In this document: one piece after another, positions 14,339-14,405 of the stretch | How the letters are laid out: every line of letters begins with the position of its first letter | How positions within the stretch are numbered: the stretch's first letter is position 1 | Source of the DNA: Nitrospirota bacterium | GTDB lineage: Bacteria; Nitrospirota; Thermodesulfovibrionia; Thermodesulfovibrionales; JdFR-85 | Direction: 5' to 3' | Assembly (NCBI GenBank): GCA_013151785.1 | Contig: JAADHP010000027.1 | Location: forward strand, 1 to 14,405 | DNA: 14,405 bases | The notes under the pieces: model-generated | Seen by the model: only the letters and a program-made list of their open reading frames with translations | Told to the model about the DNA's origin: nothing | Database searches by the model: none | Position numbers and translations under genes: made by a program

Positions 14339-14405
14339 AAGGGCTTCAGAAAATCAAAGAGGTTCACCAGGAGGGTGAACCTGATTTTCTCCTCGGAGCA
14401 TGCCT
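14322..14405 (+). repeat. structured palindromic element, copy 2, cut by right edge
   Basis: This copy follows the order of copy 1 (7318-7450, minus strand). A CAGGTATTGCCTTT stretch occupies the place of the outer arm, then GAAGGGCTTC (copy 1: GAACGGATTT). Next is a 9-bp stem AGAAAATCA (14348-14356) with TGATTTTCT (14382-14390), enclosing a 4-nt bulge AAGA and an 8-bp hairpin GGTTCACC (14361-14368)/GGTGAACC (14374-14381) with loop AGGAG. CCTCGGAGC follows. Stem sequences differ from copy 1 but pairing is fully kept. The 3' half lies outside the window. No open frame of coding character was seen between 14228 and 14405, so this stretch is otherwise the kdsC promoter region. Confidence 0.7.

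Overview
The window looks like chromosomal core DNA of a moderate-G+C, Gram-negative bacterium. KdsC (Kdo synthesis) implies a lipopolysaccharide outer membrane. DapL-type lysine synthesis, paired sigma-54 regulators, PATAN (DUF4388) and TPR/zinc-ribbon membrane proteins, and very tight gene packing would fit Nitrospirota (Thermodesulfovibrio-like) or a former deltaproteobacterial lineage. That placement is an inference from gene content only. No phage, transposase, tRNA, rRNA or CRISPR array was recognised.

Layout. (1) Positions 1-3493, minus strand: a DUF1015 protein, gap (type I GAPDH) and pgk (cut by the left edge), a lower-glycolysis cluster. A 100-bp inverted-repeat element lies between gap and pgk. 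(2) Positions 3583-7096, plus strand: an MtnP-family nucleoside phosphorylase whose base-contact residues suggest 6-oxopurine specificity, then two consecutive NtrC-type sigma-54 response regulators, the second starting at TTG inside the end of the first. (3) Positions 7097-7489: a 393-bp non-coding stretch holding a large structured palindrome (19-bp perfect outer arms and two inner hairpins) and a degenerate direct repeat beside it. (4) Positions 7490-9184, plus strand: dapL and folK. (5) Positions 14209 down to 9150, minus strand: kdsC, pgsA, plsY, a TPR/zinc-ribbon membrane protein, a DUF4388-pseudopilin fusion and queC, all overlapping or nearly so. This single transcription unit mixes envelope lipid/LPS genes with two uncharacterised membrane proteins and a deazapurine enzyme. 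queC and folK overlap tail to tail. (6) Positions 14228-14405: non-coding, with the start of a second copy of the structured element.

The main non-routine signal is that the palindromic element at 7318-7450 (read on the minus strand) and the sequence at about 14322-14405 (plus strand) share one architecture: a 9-bp stem, a 4-nt bulge, an 8-bp hairpin with an AGGAG(G) loop, then CCTCGGA(A)GC. The stem sequences differ between the copies but pairing is kept, so the base changes are compensatory. This points to a dispersed structured RNA or RNA-like repeat family. I cannot match it with certainty to a described family. Each copy lies upstream of, and divergent from, an operon start (dapL and kdsC).
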